The notes beneath the pieces were generated by a model, which had not been told where the DNA came from, did no database searches, and worked only from the letters and a program-made list of their open reading frames with translations. Below, piece by piece: positions 39,286-49,286 of a stretch of DNA of 64,000 nucleotides (position 1 is the stretch's first letter; the number at the start of each line of letters is the position of its first letter). The DNA comes from Trypanosoma brucei gambiense DAL972 (lineage: Eukaryota > Euglenozoa > Kinetoplastea > Trypanosomatida > Trypanosomatidae), in the NCBI RefSeq assembly GCF_000210295.1, contig NC_026744.1, positions 4,168,617-4,232,616 on the forward strand, given 5' to 3'. Both the position numbers and the translations under genes were made by a program.

Positions 39286-40485
39286 TCACACTTCTGCAAG
39301 ACGAGATAATTTCTGAATGCGGTTGAGCAACAAGTCACCATTCTTTACTATACGGTGATAGTCAAGGTTTGTTGTGTCTCCACGATATGTGGTAATACTA
39401 TCCGAGACACGGTCCATCTTGCATGCGATGCGCTCATTTGATATGAGGGTTCCCAACATGCTATCCAGAACTGGGGAGGGAATACCAAATGCATTGCTCA
39501 TTGATTTTAGCGTTACACTGCTGTATGAATCAAGGAATTGCTTGAACACAAGCACACGCACCTCGCGAAAGAAGTAATTAACATGCTGCGACAGGTACAC
39601 AATACCTCGTAGTTGCTGGCACACAGCATCGAGGGTTGGAAAAACCTCCTTGTAGCGGCATTCGTATATGGCAGTAATGAGATGGAAAACATTCTTGATG
39701 TTGGCACTGTGCACTTCGGGGCTATCGATTATGCATTTCTTCAGCTGTGAGCGACTCAACACGGGCAAACTAGCCACAACTGTGACGAGAATGAATTCGT
39801 TGAAGTCCATGAGCTCGCTAGCAGCAAAAGTGGAGATTGAGTCTAATAGTAGCTCGGAACCCTTCTTAAAGTCACGGATGTATACGTAGAAGAGACCTTC
39901 GTATACCTTGAGACGGTTTCGCCGTTCCCAATCACCCTCCTTCATCAATCGGTGAGCGCTGCAAATGCCATTAGCAGCAACTTCATTGTCAGAGAACGCC
40001 AGTCCAAGAAGGATGCGCTGAAAGCAAAGGTCGAGCTTTGATCCGGCGGCAAGGGCTTTTCCGGAGCATTCGTTGTTGAATTTAAGACACTCCTCCATGT
40101 CCCCAATGCGGGCGAAATGATGGCATCTAGCCAGCAGACCATCACGCACCTCCACATCACCGAGGTTTTCCTGCGCATCCTTAATGCGTGCATCCAACTC
40201 TTCAAGTTTCGTCGCATTTATGGCATCCATCGCGCGCAACTGCTCCTCATCTACCGTCCAACAGAACATCTCCGACGCGAAGCGCAAGTAAGGGGCCATA
40301 TTATGTTCGTGCGCTATTTTCAACATGGCAGCCTTTACCTCCTCGCGCACAGCTTCGTCAACATACTGCGAGGTGTACGTGTGGCGCAAATGTAATAGTT
40401 TAATAAGGGGATCCATTGGAGGGGGTTCTTCAACTGGAAACTCCTCCTCATTGTCCATAATACCAACCGGTTGCTGAGGCGGCAT
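39286..40485 (-). CDS. RPN7: 26S proteasome regulatory subunit Rpn7 (PSMD6)
   Basis: A 399-residue lid subunit of the 19S regulatory particle, the normal length for Rpn7 (about 390-430). The N-terminal helical repeats include the Rpn7 hallmark around WTVDEEQLRAMDAINATKLE followed by LEELDARIKDAQENLGDVEVRD. The C-terminal half is a PCI domain (about 230-360), with the winged-helix part SVTLKSMSNAFGIPSPVLDS and ISNERIACKMDRVSDSITTY. It ends in the helix that joins the lid helical bundle. It works with the other lid subunits to assemble and position the Rpn11 deubiquitinase. Nothing is missing. Confidence 0.95.
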   Translation of the reverse strand: MPPQQPVGIMDNEEEFPVEEPPPMDPLIKLLHLRHTYTSQYVDEAVREEVKAAMLKIAHEHNMAPYLRFASEMFCWTVDEEQLRAMDAINATKLEELDARIKDAQENLGDVEVRDGLLARCHHFARIGDMEECLKFNNECSGKALAAGSKLDLCFQRILLGLAFSDNEVAANGICSAHRLMKEGDWERRNRLKVYEGLFYVYIRDFKKGSELLLDSISTFAASELMDFNEFILVTVVASLPVLSRSQLKKCIIDSPEVHSANIKNVFHLITAIYECRYKEVFPTLDAVCQQLRGIVYLSQHVNYFFREVRVLVFKQFLDSYSSVTLKSMSNAFGIPSPVLDSMLGTLISNERIACKMDRVSDSITTYRGDTTNLDYHRIVKNGDLLLNRIQKLSRLAEV

Positions 40486-41690
40486 CGTTACTTCTGCTTA
40501 TATCACTGAGGCTCTTGACGGTTGATTTACCTGAAACTGTAACTATTAACCCTTCCCTCTTTGTCCTATTTCGATCCACCTTTTTTCAGCACTGTCTTCT
40601 TTTTTTCCTTTTCTTTCTTTTTTACTTGCTTCTAAACGTGTCTGTTCTCTCGCTTGATTACTTGCCTTGTGTACCCGCACTCCACCACATCGGATGCAGC
40701 AGCAGCAATTTGGATTAAAAAAGAAAATAAAGAGTGATGAGGCACATTGAAACACAAAACAAAACACACAAGAACCAAAGATAAAACGCGCGGAAGCAAA
40801 GGAAGAGGGTAAATGGGATCTGAGAGAACTGGCGCCGCAACTACAGATCCCTTTACTTTGCTGCTTTACCGCCACGCACCGAAATAACACAGGTGAGGCA
40901 ATAATTAGACAGCACAAATACCAACCGGAACTGGCACAATTTTCCTTTCGTTGGCAATGAAAAAAAAAAAAGGACATATTATAAGCACATGGGGGTGTTC
41001 CTGCCCGTGCCACGAGGACGTGGTGCGTCGATTGTGCAGCGTCAACAATGCATACAATAAGATGCGAAACCTGCATCAGCATAAATTTAAACGAAGGAAA
41101 AAACAGCGAACGAAAAGTGTTGACGCATAATAGGTTAGACGACCGTGCTAGAGCTTAAAGTTTAAGTAAATCACAAACTATAAAGGTATTTTTCACATGT
41201 ATGTGCGTTTGCCTGTGAAATATGAATATACCGTCAACTTCGGATGTAAACGGCCCGCATTCTGGTGCGGTGAAGCTTTCTCTCCTCTTCTGCATTTCCA
41301 TATCCCACGATGTCTGCGCCGATCGAAATACAATTAGAGTGTACTCACGGGCCATCCAAGCACATCACCTACGAGTTTGCCTGTACTCTTCCGCAAGGGA
41401 TCCGCCGTTAGGTGGACACGGAACAACTGAACAAGACAAAGTGGTAGAGCTCCGTGAAGAAGTACTGTGCGTCAACTCATCACATTTTCTGGGCAGTGCA
41501 CACCCTTCAACCCACTAAAGAACACACGTTGGTACGGCGACATATCGGGAAAATATAAGATTGAACAAGAATTAATGTCAAGAATTCAAAAGCCCAGCGA
41601 GGAGGTAAAGCCTACCCGACTATCCTATATAGCGTAAACAGACATAGCGTGCGAAAACAGCATGAAATTAAGCCCCGCATCGCAAATACA
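40486..41690. other. 1.2-kb spacer between URI and RPN7
   Basis: Holds the URI 3' UTR and the RPN7 leader. The minus strand has a C/T-rich stretch at about 40575-40660, which may serve trans-splicing of RPN7. A minus-strand ATG frame of 178 codons (40546-41082) is Cys/Phe-rich leader translation and is not accepted as a gene. Confidence 0.65.
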
Positions 41691-42926
41691 TCATAAACTG
41701 CCTACACCACCCATCGCACCATTCTCCATCTCAGCGCGAAAGATGGACTTCTTAGTTCTCGATATGATCCCTGTGACAGGACCGGGACTTAAAGGGTCTC
41801 TTGCATTGCGCTCCACAACGTCCCCAAAAACATGCGAGGGGACATCCCGTTTGAGGACGGGAGCATGTTCATCCGGCGGTACTATATCCACAGCATCGCT
41901 GAACCTAACGCGCCTCTTGGGAGTTTTCATATTCGCCTCCACAGAGGGCATAGAACCTCCAGACTTCTTTTCGTCAACTATCAGTGTAGCCGCAAACCCA
42001 ATATCTCCGGGAGATGTATATTTGAACGCGGGTGGTACTGCCAACGACGGGTCATGGGGAATTAGCTGTTGCCCGCACACCTCAAACCCCTCCCCCTTAA
42101 CTGACTCGGTGGCCGCAGATGGGGTTATTGTCGTTACCCGTTTGCGCTCCATCTCCTCGCGAACTCGCCTCTCCTTCTTTGCGATTAGTCTCTCCGTCAT
42201 GAGGCGCTCCGCCAGTTCATCATCATCAATCCGATCCCCCAGCTCCCGCTCGATTTCCAAGAGTTCTTCCTCTGTAAGTTCATCAAGTTCATCAAAAATC
42301 CCCATATCTTCTTCCTTCAGTCCCACCTCCATCGGTGCTGCCCTTGTGCCGCCTTCCACAGGATCCAATCCAGAGTAGTTCGGGCGCTCATCCACTTGTG
42401 CCAATGGGAAAGATTTCATGGGTGCATTAGCGGCAGCCCCCTGGCACGATTCACTTGCCACCGGCACGCGCTTCTTGCTGTAGTTTTCCATGGCTGCTTG
42501 TTTGGTGGCTTCAACCTCTGCCATTGCCTTTTCTGCACTGGGTATCTCTGTCAGGAATAATTGCTGGCGCTGCGCCAGCGCGCCCTCCTCCGCTATCAAC
42601 GCGGCTTCCTCTCCACGTAAAAAATCCAAACGCCTCTCGGCAATTTCCCGCGCCTGCTTCGCGCTGCGCTCGGTGAACCAATTATCTCCCAGTAAAACAA
42701 GAATGTTATTCGTATAGTCGATGGTGGCTTCAAAGTACGCCGCACCAGATGCTACAGGGGCGAGCACAGGCACTCGACACCGGTCCGTGATGCACTGCAG
42801 AACATCCTGAAGTTGTTTGTACTCACCCATTTTTCGCCTGCATCGCTCTAACTGTTCCTGATTCTTTTTCGTGAGATAGTAAAACAGTTCGGCCCCTGTA
42901 AGAACCTCCCCTTCGTCCGAGTCCAT
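41691..42926 (-). CDS. URI1: URI-type unconventional prefoldin (RPB5 interactor)
   Basis: A 411-residue protein with an alpha-type prefoldin domain at about 1-150: a coiled coil, the hairpin ATIDYTNNILVLLGDNWF, then ERSAKQAREIAERRLDFLRG. The string VLLGDNWF followed by SAKQA is specific to URI within the prefoldins. The middle is acidic (EELDELTEEELLEIERELGD-like, about 215-250). The C-terminal end carries PKRRVRFSDAVDI and a VVERNARDP box, followed by SRTKKSIFRAEME, resembling the conserved C-terminal boxes of URI. URI works with R2TP/prefoldin-like chaperones in assembling RNA polymerases and other complexes. It lies next to DNAAF4, another R2TP/HSP90 partner. Confidence 0.85.
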   Translation of the reverse strand: MDSDEGEVLTGAELFYYLTKKNQEQLERCRRKMGEYKQLQDVLQCITDRCRVPVLAPVASGAAYFEATIDYTNNILVLLGDNWFTERSAKQAREIAERRLDFLRGEEAALIAEEGALAQRQQLFLTEIPSAEKAMAEVEATKQAAMENYSKKRVPVASESCQGAAANAPMKSFPLAQVDERPNYSGLDPVEGGTRAAPMEVGLKEEDMGIFDELDELTEEELLEIERELGDRIDDDELAERLMTERLIAKKERRVREEMERKRVTTITPSAATESVKGEGFEVCGQQLIPHDPSLAVPPAFKYTSPGDIGFAATLIVDEKKSGGSMPSVEANMKTPKRRVRFSDAVDIVPPDEHAPVLKRDVPSHVFGDVVERNARDPLSPGPVTGIISRTKKSIFRAEMENGAMGGVGSL

Positions 42927-43220
42927 CGAATTCGCTATCCGCGGCTACTGTAGCCCTACTGAAACGTAAGGGGTGAAACAGGATATGAAAGAAAGCAAAG
43001 AAGGTTCCGTGAAAAAGATGGAGAAAACGAAAGGGACGTAATTGAAAGAAGAACTCAAACAAAACACAAAAAGTCCTTTAGGGTGCGTGTTGGGTGGAAA
43101 TCAGAACCGCGAGCACGCGCGTAGATGTGTGTATGTGCACATCCAAGGATGTATCACGCGTACGTATATATCTATGCTACAATAAACCCACGAACCAACC
43201 ACTAGCGGCTCATCTTCACG
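42927..43220. other. Short spacer between DNAAF4 and URI
   Basis: Just under 0.3 kb, giving the DNAAF4 3' UTR and the URI splice site. No other feature is seen. Confidence 0.65.
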
Positions 43221-45029
43221 TCAAGTGGCAATCGCTGGTGGTGGAGCCTCAGCCGTCTTCGACGGTGCCTTCTCCAATTTCCCACTGGAAGCCGCGAGCA
43301 GCGTTTCCATTCGCATTTTCTCCACCACGCGATTGTAATCATCGTGAAGATCATTGTCGTATGGCGTAATACGCATTGCCTGCTCTAGCAATTCCAGAGC
43401 CTTGCGATAGTCTTTCAGCCCGCAGTGAGCGGCGGCCCCCCTCACACAAGCTTTGAGAATAGCGTATACGTGACCACTTTTCTCCCCCACTTTCCTCGCA
43501 GCTGCATTCCGCTTGCGCATGACCTCATCTTCACCACAGCCACCACCATCACCCCCAACTCCATCTTCGCTCCCGTCCTCGTCATCGCTATCCACCAAAT
43601 TCGTTGAAAGGGCTCCAGGACAACTCAATGCTTCCGCCACTTCTCGGCAAAATTCTAGCACATGAGAAGATTCCATCAAAGCTTCCTTGAAACAACCCTG
43701 ATGAAGAAGAGCTGCGCTCAAGTTGTTGCGCGCCCGCACCTCGTAGGGATCCTCCTCCAAAACCTGACGGTAAACATCGGCAGCCGCGGCATAGTCGCCT
43801 TGATAGTACATGGAAGAAGCTTCGTGCAGTTTGGCAGCAAGTGGGTCCCTCGTTTCTAACATGCCACGTTTCTTCATGTATGATTCCACTAACTTGTAAT
43901 CTGCTATGACATCCGCATCCTCTTCCGCGTCACAGTAAGCAGCCGCCATCCGTAGATCCTCTATGCCGCGCTCAAAGCACTTCCCCCAGCAGTAAGCCGC
44001 ACCGCGGCGGGAATGAAGCTTCATCATTAGATAGCGATACCGCTCTTGTGTGAGGTCACTTGCCGGAGTATTGGACAGCATCGTGAGGGCCAACGTACAG
44101 TCCTCAATAGCACGTTTATATTCAAACAACTGAATAAAGCAAGCGGCACGGTTTGATACGCAAATAAGAAACGCACCATCACGCTTGATAGATTCCGTGT
44201 AGGCGTCTGCGGCTGCTTTCCACTCACGGCGTTGATAGTGTTTATCCGCCCGCTCTTTCCAAAACATAGGACTATCTTCAACGCGGGTCGGTTTATAGCG
44301 GCTTCTCCGGTAGTACTCATCCTCTCCACGCGACCGCGTGGGTATTGCCGCCATTTTCGATGTGAATTGTACAGGAACGACGACAGTTTCTGTGTGGCGC
44401 ACGCATGGGGCCATCTCCTCTTCTTTTCTTTCTTCCATACTCCCTTGCATCGCACCAATATCCCCGGGACATTGGGGTGCTCGTTTCTTCTCCTCATGTG
44501 CCTGCTGTTCGACCCGCTGTTGTTCTTCCCATGAATACAACTCCGCCTCCGCAGAGTCCTTCTCCTCCTTCATTCGCCCCTCTATGAGACGCCGCTGTGC
44601 ACGGTCCACCTCCCACTGTTCCTCCGTCATTCGTCGCTTCTCTTCCTCCCTTTTACCAACACGTTCCTTTAGCCGCCGGTTGTAGGACTCCTCCGCCCGC
44701 TGAATAGCACCAGCCCGCCGCTCCCGTATGGCTTCGGCGCCAATCTCCCCTTCGTTGATACAAAGAGATTCCCACAGTTCCGGAACCCGTTTTCGTAAAC
44801 GCACGCGTAAACACGTTCGGTCCTCCGGATCCATAAAGTGGGTAGACTTCGCTTCATCTATGGGATGCAGCAGGTCAAGCACCAAAAGATACGTCGGGGA
44901 AGCATTTACCTTCACTAAAAGATCTGACACAAAGATATCAATGGCCTCCTTCTTAAACCCCTTGATCGTGATGCGGAGGAGGACTTCGGTGTTGGTCTGC
45001 TCCCACTCGTATACAGGCTTGACTGGCAT
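43221..45029 (-). CDS. DNAAF4: Dynein axonemal assembly factor 4 (DYX1C1)
   Basis: A 602-residue cytosolic co-chaperone that helps HSP90 pre-assemble ciliary dynein arms. It starts MPVKPVYEWEQTNTEVLLRI, a CS (p23-like) domain at about 1-90, matching the DYX1C1 opening YSWQQTKTAVFLSL. A charged coiled coil follows (about 100-205). TPR repeats run at about 255-370 (FWKERADKHYQRREWKAAAD, then SNRAACFIQLFEYKRAIEDC) and further TPRs at about 405-590, more than in the 420-residue human protein. The final part, with an acidic DDEDGSEDG insert, is extended. The frame is open to 45218, but the extension is pyrimidine leader; ATG 45027-45029 gives the family start. Role: motility of the trypanosome flagellum. 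Confidence 0.92.
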   Translation of the reverse strand: MPVKPVYEWEQTNTEVLLRITIKGFKKEAIDIFVSDLLVKVNASPTYLLVLDLLHPIDEAKSTHFMDPEDRTCLRVRLRKRVPELWESLCINEGEIGAEAIRERRAGAIQRAEESYNRRLKERVGKREEEKRRMTEEQWEVDRAQRRLIEGRMKEEKDSAEAELYSWEEQQRVEQQAHEEKKRAPQCPGDIGAMQGSMEERKEEEMAPCVRHTETVVVPVQFTSKMAAIPTRSRGEDEYYRRSRYKPTRVEDSPMFWKERADKHYQRREWKAAADAYTESIKRDGAFLICVSNRAACFIQLFEYKRAIEDCTLALTMLSNTPASDLTQERYRYLMMKLHSRRGAAYCWGKCFERGIEDLRMAAAYCDAEEDADVIADYKLVESYMKKRGMLETRDPLAAKLHEASSMYYQGDYAAAADVYRQVLEEDPYEVRARNNLSAALLHQGCFKEALMESSHVLEFCREVAEALSCPGALSTNLVDSDDEDGSEDGVGGDGGGCGEDEVMRKRNAAARKVGEKSGHVYAILKACVRGAAAHCGLKDYRKALELLEQAMRITPYDNDLHDDYNRVVEKMRMETLLAASSGKLEKAPSKTAEAPPPAIAT

Positions 45030-45770
45030 TACTTTGTAGAGGCCTCCACATAAAAGAGGGGGTGAATTGGGAAGAAAAAAAACAAGAGCATCAGGGGGGA
45101 AAAAAAAAATTATTACCACATTCAAAAACGATAACAGAAAAATGTCACCATGCAGTTGACCAGTACTTACCTTCCCACATATCTCTCCTACCTCCTCCAT
45201 ACTCATACGTTGAAGCACTCACAGCGCATTGTCAAAAGGAAGAGCAAAAAAATAAAAATAAAAATAAAAAAAACTCTCCCCTAAGCAGCCACAAAGGGAA
45301 GCGGAGAAAAGATGTCAATAATCAGCCTCAGAACGTGGCATCAGAAACAGTAATGTGCACGCCAGAGCGCTGGTGTTTTTTTTTTCCCCCTCGTGCGTGA
45401 CCTCACAGCAAACAAAGTGAGAGGGAAAAGACATCGAAAGAAGCAAGGAAAAGGGGGGGAAAACTAAAACTAAAGATCCTAGCGTCGTACGACACGCAGG
45501 TTTGCGTTTACTTATATAGGCAAGAAAATACAGAGGAAGGGTAAAGAAAAAAAAACTGCTACCGTCATTCCCGAAAGGTTAAATATGCTTTTCGGACACT
45601 CGTTAAACAAAAAGTAAACAACGTTTGCGGCCCGTTGACTGTCGGGCGAACTAGCGCACCTCCCACATATACTTTTACACTTCTTTAATATGGTACCTTT
45701 CTCCCCCTCCTCCCCCCCCAACAAGTGCCTGAGTGATGCGGCCACATCCCCTACCTCGTCCATATGATTC
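45030..45770. other. Spacer between the FYVE gene and DNAAF4
   Basis: 0.74 kb, A/G-rich on the plus strand (45070-45110, 45245-45275), which is C/T-rich in the transcript. No gene is seen. Confidence 0.7.
45044..45109 (-). promoter_or_regulatory. Predicted DNAAF4 polypyrimidine tract and splice acceptor
   Basis: A long T/C run on the coding strand ends in tttatgtggag (AG at plus 45044-45045), with a second AG at 45032-45033, just upstream of the ATG at 45029. It excludes the in-frame extension as coding. Confidence 0.55.
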
Positions 45771-47357
45771 TTACTTCCACCGCTCCTTCGCTCCATAACC
45801 ACTTATACTCTTCACAGTGCCAATAGTGCTTGTGAGGAGCTCCTGGAATTTTGGTGCAGAAATACGGTACAAGGCAGCAGCACCATCCTCAGCCAGCCCA
45901 AAAAGCCGGTGTGGCCCCTTGTAGAGCGCGTTTGCCCATAGCGACAAAACCGTTGTGCTGGGCGAGTAGCTTTCCTCTGGTAAAACTACGTAAAAGGGAG
46001 GCATTCCATCCGTAAGAGTCCCTTTGCCGTTCTTGCAATACAACGGTAGCGATAAGCATGGATCTTTAGGGCTGTTACCTTCCCGCTCGTGGCACGAGGG
46101 CGGTGGAGGAGGGGGAATAGAGTTCACATAACGGCGGTGCTCACAGCACACCGTGTAACAGCCCTCGCAGACACGAACCCAATTCCTGGATGATTCTAGA
46201 CAACCTGCCCTATCTGGCAGCTTCCCCAAGAAGGAAGAGCAGTCGTGGCAGTAAATAAGGCCACATCGGCGGCAGTGATGACGTCTCACAAGGTGTGTAA
46301 AAGAGCGGCTGCAAGCATTGCAGGAAGTAACTGATTCATCCCGCTCCCACGGCTGCACCCGAAAGGGGTCGCCAGCGTGGTCGGCAATAGCCTGGCGGTG
46401 AAGCTGCCGCATTAACACAAGCAAGTGCACCAAATCCCCCCGTATCTCCTCATTCCGCTTCACGTAGCGTCGAACTCGGTCGTCACGCCCCTCTACTGCC
46501 TCGCGAACACTACCCAGTACCTCCCTTGTAGCAATCTCCCTCGCCCTCTCTGCCACACGATCTACCAGCAACTGCAAACGCACCTTGTCTCGTACATACG
46601 AATCGAAATCCCCCCCAATATGCGGAGAGGAGGACAATCCCTCACGCGTAATTTCGGGTACGGGAGCGGCAATATGTGTGGAGTCAGTGGAAGGGTTCGA
46701 GCCGAAGTCGGGCTCAAGTGGCGCACTATCCTTTTGATGGTCAAAGGTGTACACGCCACCATCAGTCGCGCCTCCCATATCTGGCCTCCACTCACAAGAA
46801 TGCGTAAGCTCCACTATACCCCCAAAGTAAAGGATGTTTTCATCAGCTTTTTGATGCACACTACAATCACCGCCGGCTCGCCTAATGTTTTCTACTTCCT
46901 CCCCAGATTGTGTGGGGTCAACATTTCCCGAAGGAGAACACCCAGAACCCTTATTTATCAGCACAAAACCAGCGTCATTTCCACTTCGATATTGCTCCTC
47001 ATATTGTGCGCGCCGTTCGGACGCCAAATTTGCTACTGCAGCATCAATTTCTGCATCACTAATATCAGCCAACAAATCCAACCATTCGTTTCCATCTGCG
47101 GAGTCAACGCCCTCTCTAGGTATATATCTTTCGTCTGCGTGCCCCGAACCACCGCATAGATACCTCTCGTAGACTCCACTCAAGCTCTCCAGCCCACTTC
47201 CTGAACTCACGTTTGTGCTCAACGCATCTCCCTGTGCATCAGGCATACAAGCAGCCGGTAATAAATCCACATGGCCGCCCTCCATCTTGCGCATAAGGGC
47301 AGTGGCAGCCTCTCGTATCATCTCCACGGTGACACCCCTGTCCGCACCGCGCGACAT
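45771..47357 (-). CDS. FYVE zinc-finger protein, PI3P-binding type
   Basis: A 528-residue protein with a complete FYVE domain at about 337-405. All three phosphoinositide signatures are present: WERD (337-340), RRHHCR (358-363) and RVC (395-397). The eight zinc ligands are C346, C349, C362, C365, C370, C373, C397 and C400. Such domains bind phosphatidylinositol 3-phosphate on endosomes, so an endosomal or autophagy-related role is likely. The N-terminal 270 residues are acidic and low in structure; a helical stretch at about 255-325 could dimerise. The C-terminal 110 residues (from IPPPPPPSCHE) are unrecognised. There is no kinase, Rab-binding or BAR signature that I can see, so the partner is unknown. 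Confidence 0.93.
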   Translation of the reverse strand: MSRGADRGVTVEMIREAATALMRKMEGGHVDLLPAACMPDAQGDALSTNVSSGSGLESLSGVYERYLCGGSGHADERYIPREGVDSADGNEWLDLLADISDAEIDAAVANLASERRAQYEEQYRSGNDAGFVLINKGSGCSPSGNVDPTQSGEEVENIRRAGGDCSVHQKADENILYFGGIVELTHSCEWRPDMGGATDGGVYTFDHQKDSAPLEPDFGSNPSTDSTHIAAPVPEITREGLSSSPHIGGDFDSYVRDKVRLQLLVDRVAERAREIATREVLGSVREAVEGRDDRVRRYVKRNEEIRGDLVHLLVLMRQLHRQAIADHAGDPFRVQPWERDESVTSCNACSRSFTHLVRRHHCRRCGLIYCHDCSSFLGKLPDRAGCLESSRNWVRVCEGCYTVCCEHRRYVNSIPPPPPPSCHEREGNSPKDPCLSLPLYCKNGKGTLTDGMPPFYVVLPEESYSPSTTVLSLWANALYKGPHRLFGLAEDGAAALYRISAPKFQELLTSTIGTVKSISGYGAKERWK

Positions 47358-47827
47358 CGCTATGTTAATCCCCCTCTCACCTGTGTTATCTACGTTAGCG
47401 CAAGCAAACGTATACTAAGGTAAACTAGAACAACCCGAAGAGAAAGAATAACTATAACTGGTCACTGTCAAAGTTGAAGGAAGGTAGAATGAGCACAAAG
47501 AAAAAGGAAGAGAAAGGTAACGAAACGTAAAGGCAGTTACACCACCCAGAACAGGCAACGGCTGAACAATGGGCAATGAGAGAATAACACAGGAATTTCC
47601 CAACGCGCAGCAGCGGACTTCATTGAGTGGGAGACGTAGAAAAAAAAAAAGAAAAAAGGCGGCATCGTTCCTCCACTGTAAGTGAAATGAAACTATGGAA
47701 AGCACTCACCGTACAGTGACGACGTCCACCATCAAATGGGTCCGTCATTAACCTCCCCACTCCAAGTGGTTATCCCCACACACTCACATCTTGTTCAAGG
47801 CAAAAAACAGCTAAGAGTTTGGCAACT
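47358..47827. other. Spacer between the TFIIH p34-like gene and the FYVE gene
   Basis: 0.47 kb, A/G-rich on the plus strand at 47440-47520 and 47640-47660 (C/T-rich in the transcript). No gene is seen. Confidence 0.7.
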
Positions 47828-48826
47828 TCACTTAGAAGCGGCGCAGTAGGGACACATTCTGATGGCCCCCACCTCCTCATGTGGGTGACGCACCAAGGTT
47901 GCCAAACAAGCGGAGCAAAGCCACGCCAAATAACTCACGTTCTCCCCACTTGCAACGCCGGTTTGCGCGGGATCCTGAGGTAAGCAGGCAGGTGGCACCA
48001 CGTAGCGCTCAACAAGAAGCTCCCGCTGCCGACGACTATTTGTAGCGTTGTCCATCTCCCGTTGGCCGTTCCGCCTAACAGCCAACTCCATCAAGTAGCC
48101 CACATGTGACAGTGCGAACTGAGGCGCCCAAATCCCTCCCGTAGTATTCGCAAGAGCCTGAAGACGCAACCCAAGTGCGCTAGAAACAACCGCCGGCCCG
48201 AAGACATGAACAGCAGTACGGAGTCTCGTAGCAGCTGTAGCAGCTGCTGAGAAAGGACACTCTTCCGAGAAGGATAATGGCCGCGTGTCGCACACACCGC
48301 TAAATATAATCATCGCCCCACCAGCAGGGACGAATGCGTCGCACACCTCTGCACCACACTCATCGAAACTCTCGCTAGGACACGTGGAATATGACCGAAG
48401 AAAGCAGCATGCAGCCAGTATGGCTCCAGCGAGACAGCGCCACACGCCCACAGGCTCGGCATCTTGTTTATCACTCACACGGACATCACCACACTGTAGA
48501 ATCGCCCGCTGCAAATTCACCACCGAACGGCCACTGAACCTGGGAGAAGCACGGTCACTGCCATCAGCTTCGTTAACGTTGCCGCTGTACTGCATCACAG
48601 CATCCTCTACAAACGAGTCGTACCGATTGTCGCTAACAGTCGACGTGTACGCATACCGCACACCTTCAACAGGGTTCGCGCGAATGACAGCTACCGTCGG
48701 AACGAAATCTGAAGAACATCCACGGACCGAACTGAACAGTGCGGAGGCACAATGAGCTGCCTGAGAGAGAAGCGCAGAATCACACGAAACACCAGATGAA
48801 TGCAGGATGAAAATATAGGATGGCAT
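47828..48826 (-). CDS. TFB4: TFIIH subunit p34/Tfb4-like (GTF2H3)
   Basis: A 332-residue protein that fits the p34 subunit of TFIIH by layout. An N-terminal von Willebrand A-like fold begins MPSYIFILHSSGVS and contains TVAVIRANPVEGVRYAY (family LAVIASHxxxxxFLYP). The segment LGLRLQALANTTGGIWAP corresponds to GLLQQACDITGGLYLKV. The C-terminal zinc module has C304-x2-C307 (LCSACLATL) and C325-x2-C328 (CPYC), like VCSVCLSIF and CTTCE in human p34. The metal-site Asp residues of true VWA domains are not conserved, which is also true of p34. TFIIH serves RNA polymerase II transcription of spliced-leader genes and nucleotide-excision repair. The ORF's first codon is TTG; the ATG is at 48824-48826. 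Confidence 0.72.
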   Translation of the reverse strand: MPSYIFILHSSGVSCDSALLSQAAHCASALFSSVRGCSSDFVPTVAVIRANPVEGVRYAYTSTVSDNRYDSFVEDAVMQYSGNVNEADGSDRASPRFSGRSVVNLQRAILQCGDVRVSDKQDAEPVGVWRCLAGAILAACCFLRSYSTCPSESFDECGAEVCDAFVPAGGAMIIFSGVCDTRPLSFSEECPFSAAATAATRLRTAVHVFGPAVVSSALGLRLQALANTTGGIWAPQFALSHVGYLMELAVRRNGQREMDNATNSRRQRELLVERYVVPPACLPQDPAQTGVASGENVSYLAWLCSACLATLVRHPHEEVGAIRMCPYCAASK

Positions 48827-49286
48827 CAATCTTGAAAGAGAGGCCAGATCACCGCAGCCCTTTGTCCAAAAAAAAAACTCACGATGTTTCTAATCACCCC
48901 CAGACACGATGGTGTCACGCCGTCGTCACTTCAGCTATCAATATGCCTTCCCTGCCACTTACGCTCCGCGCTACCGGCAGCACGGTCACACACAAAGCAA
49001 AAATGTTTAAAGGTGCGGATATATGCAAGAAAAAGTTAGAGACTGGATGTCACAAGAAAAAATAATTTGAGCGGTCACGCTCACCGAATTACCTTCGCCG
49101 TTTATGTTATCCCTACAGACACCCAAGGGACTTTATAACCCCATACCCAGAAATACATATAACAAAATATGGATATATGAAATTCAAAGGATTTTTCCTC
49201 CTCCAAATGTAACTGGGAAGAAATATGAACGGGGTAACCTTTTTGTCGCATGTCTCCGTACCAAGTTTTGGGCAAAGTAGCAGACG
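48827..49286. other. Spacer between alpha-SNAP and the TFIIH p34-like gene
   Basis: 0.46 kb, AT-rich near 49130-49230, containing the alpha-SNAP 3' UTR. No gene is seen. Confidence 0.7.

Noticed and set aside
40546..41082. 178-codon minus-strand frame upstream of RPN7
   Set aside because: Begins with a real ATG, but the first half is Cys/Phe-rich leader-like sequence containing likely splice-acceptor AGs for RPN7; no domain visible.
46685..46710. Plus-strand ggttcgagcc resembling a tRNA B box
   Set aside because: Lies inside the FYVE gene coding sequence and has no cloverleaf partner sequences.
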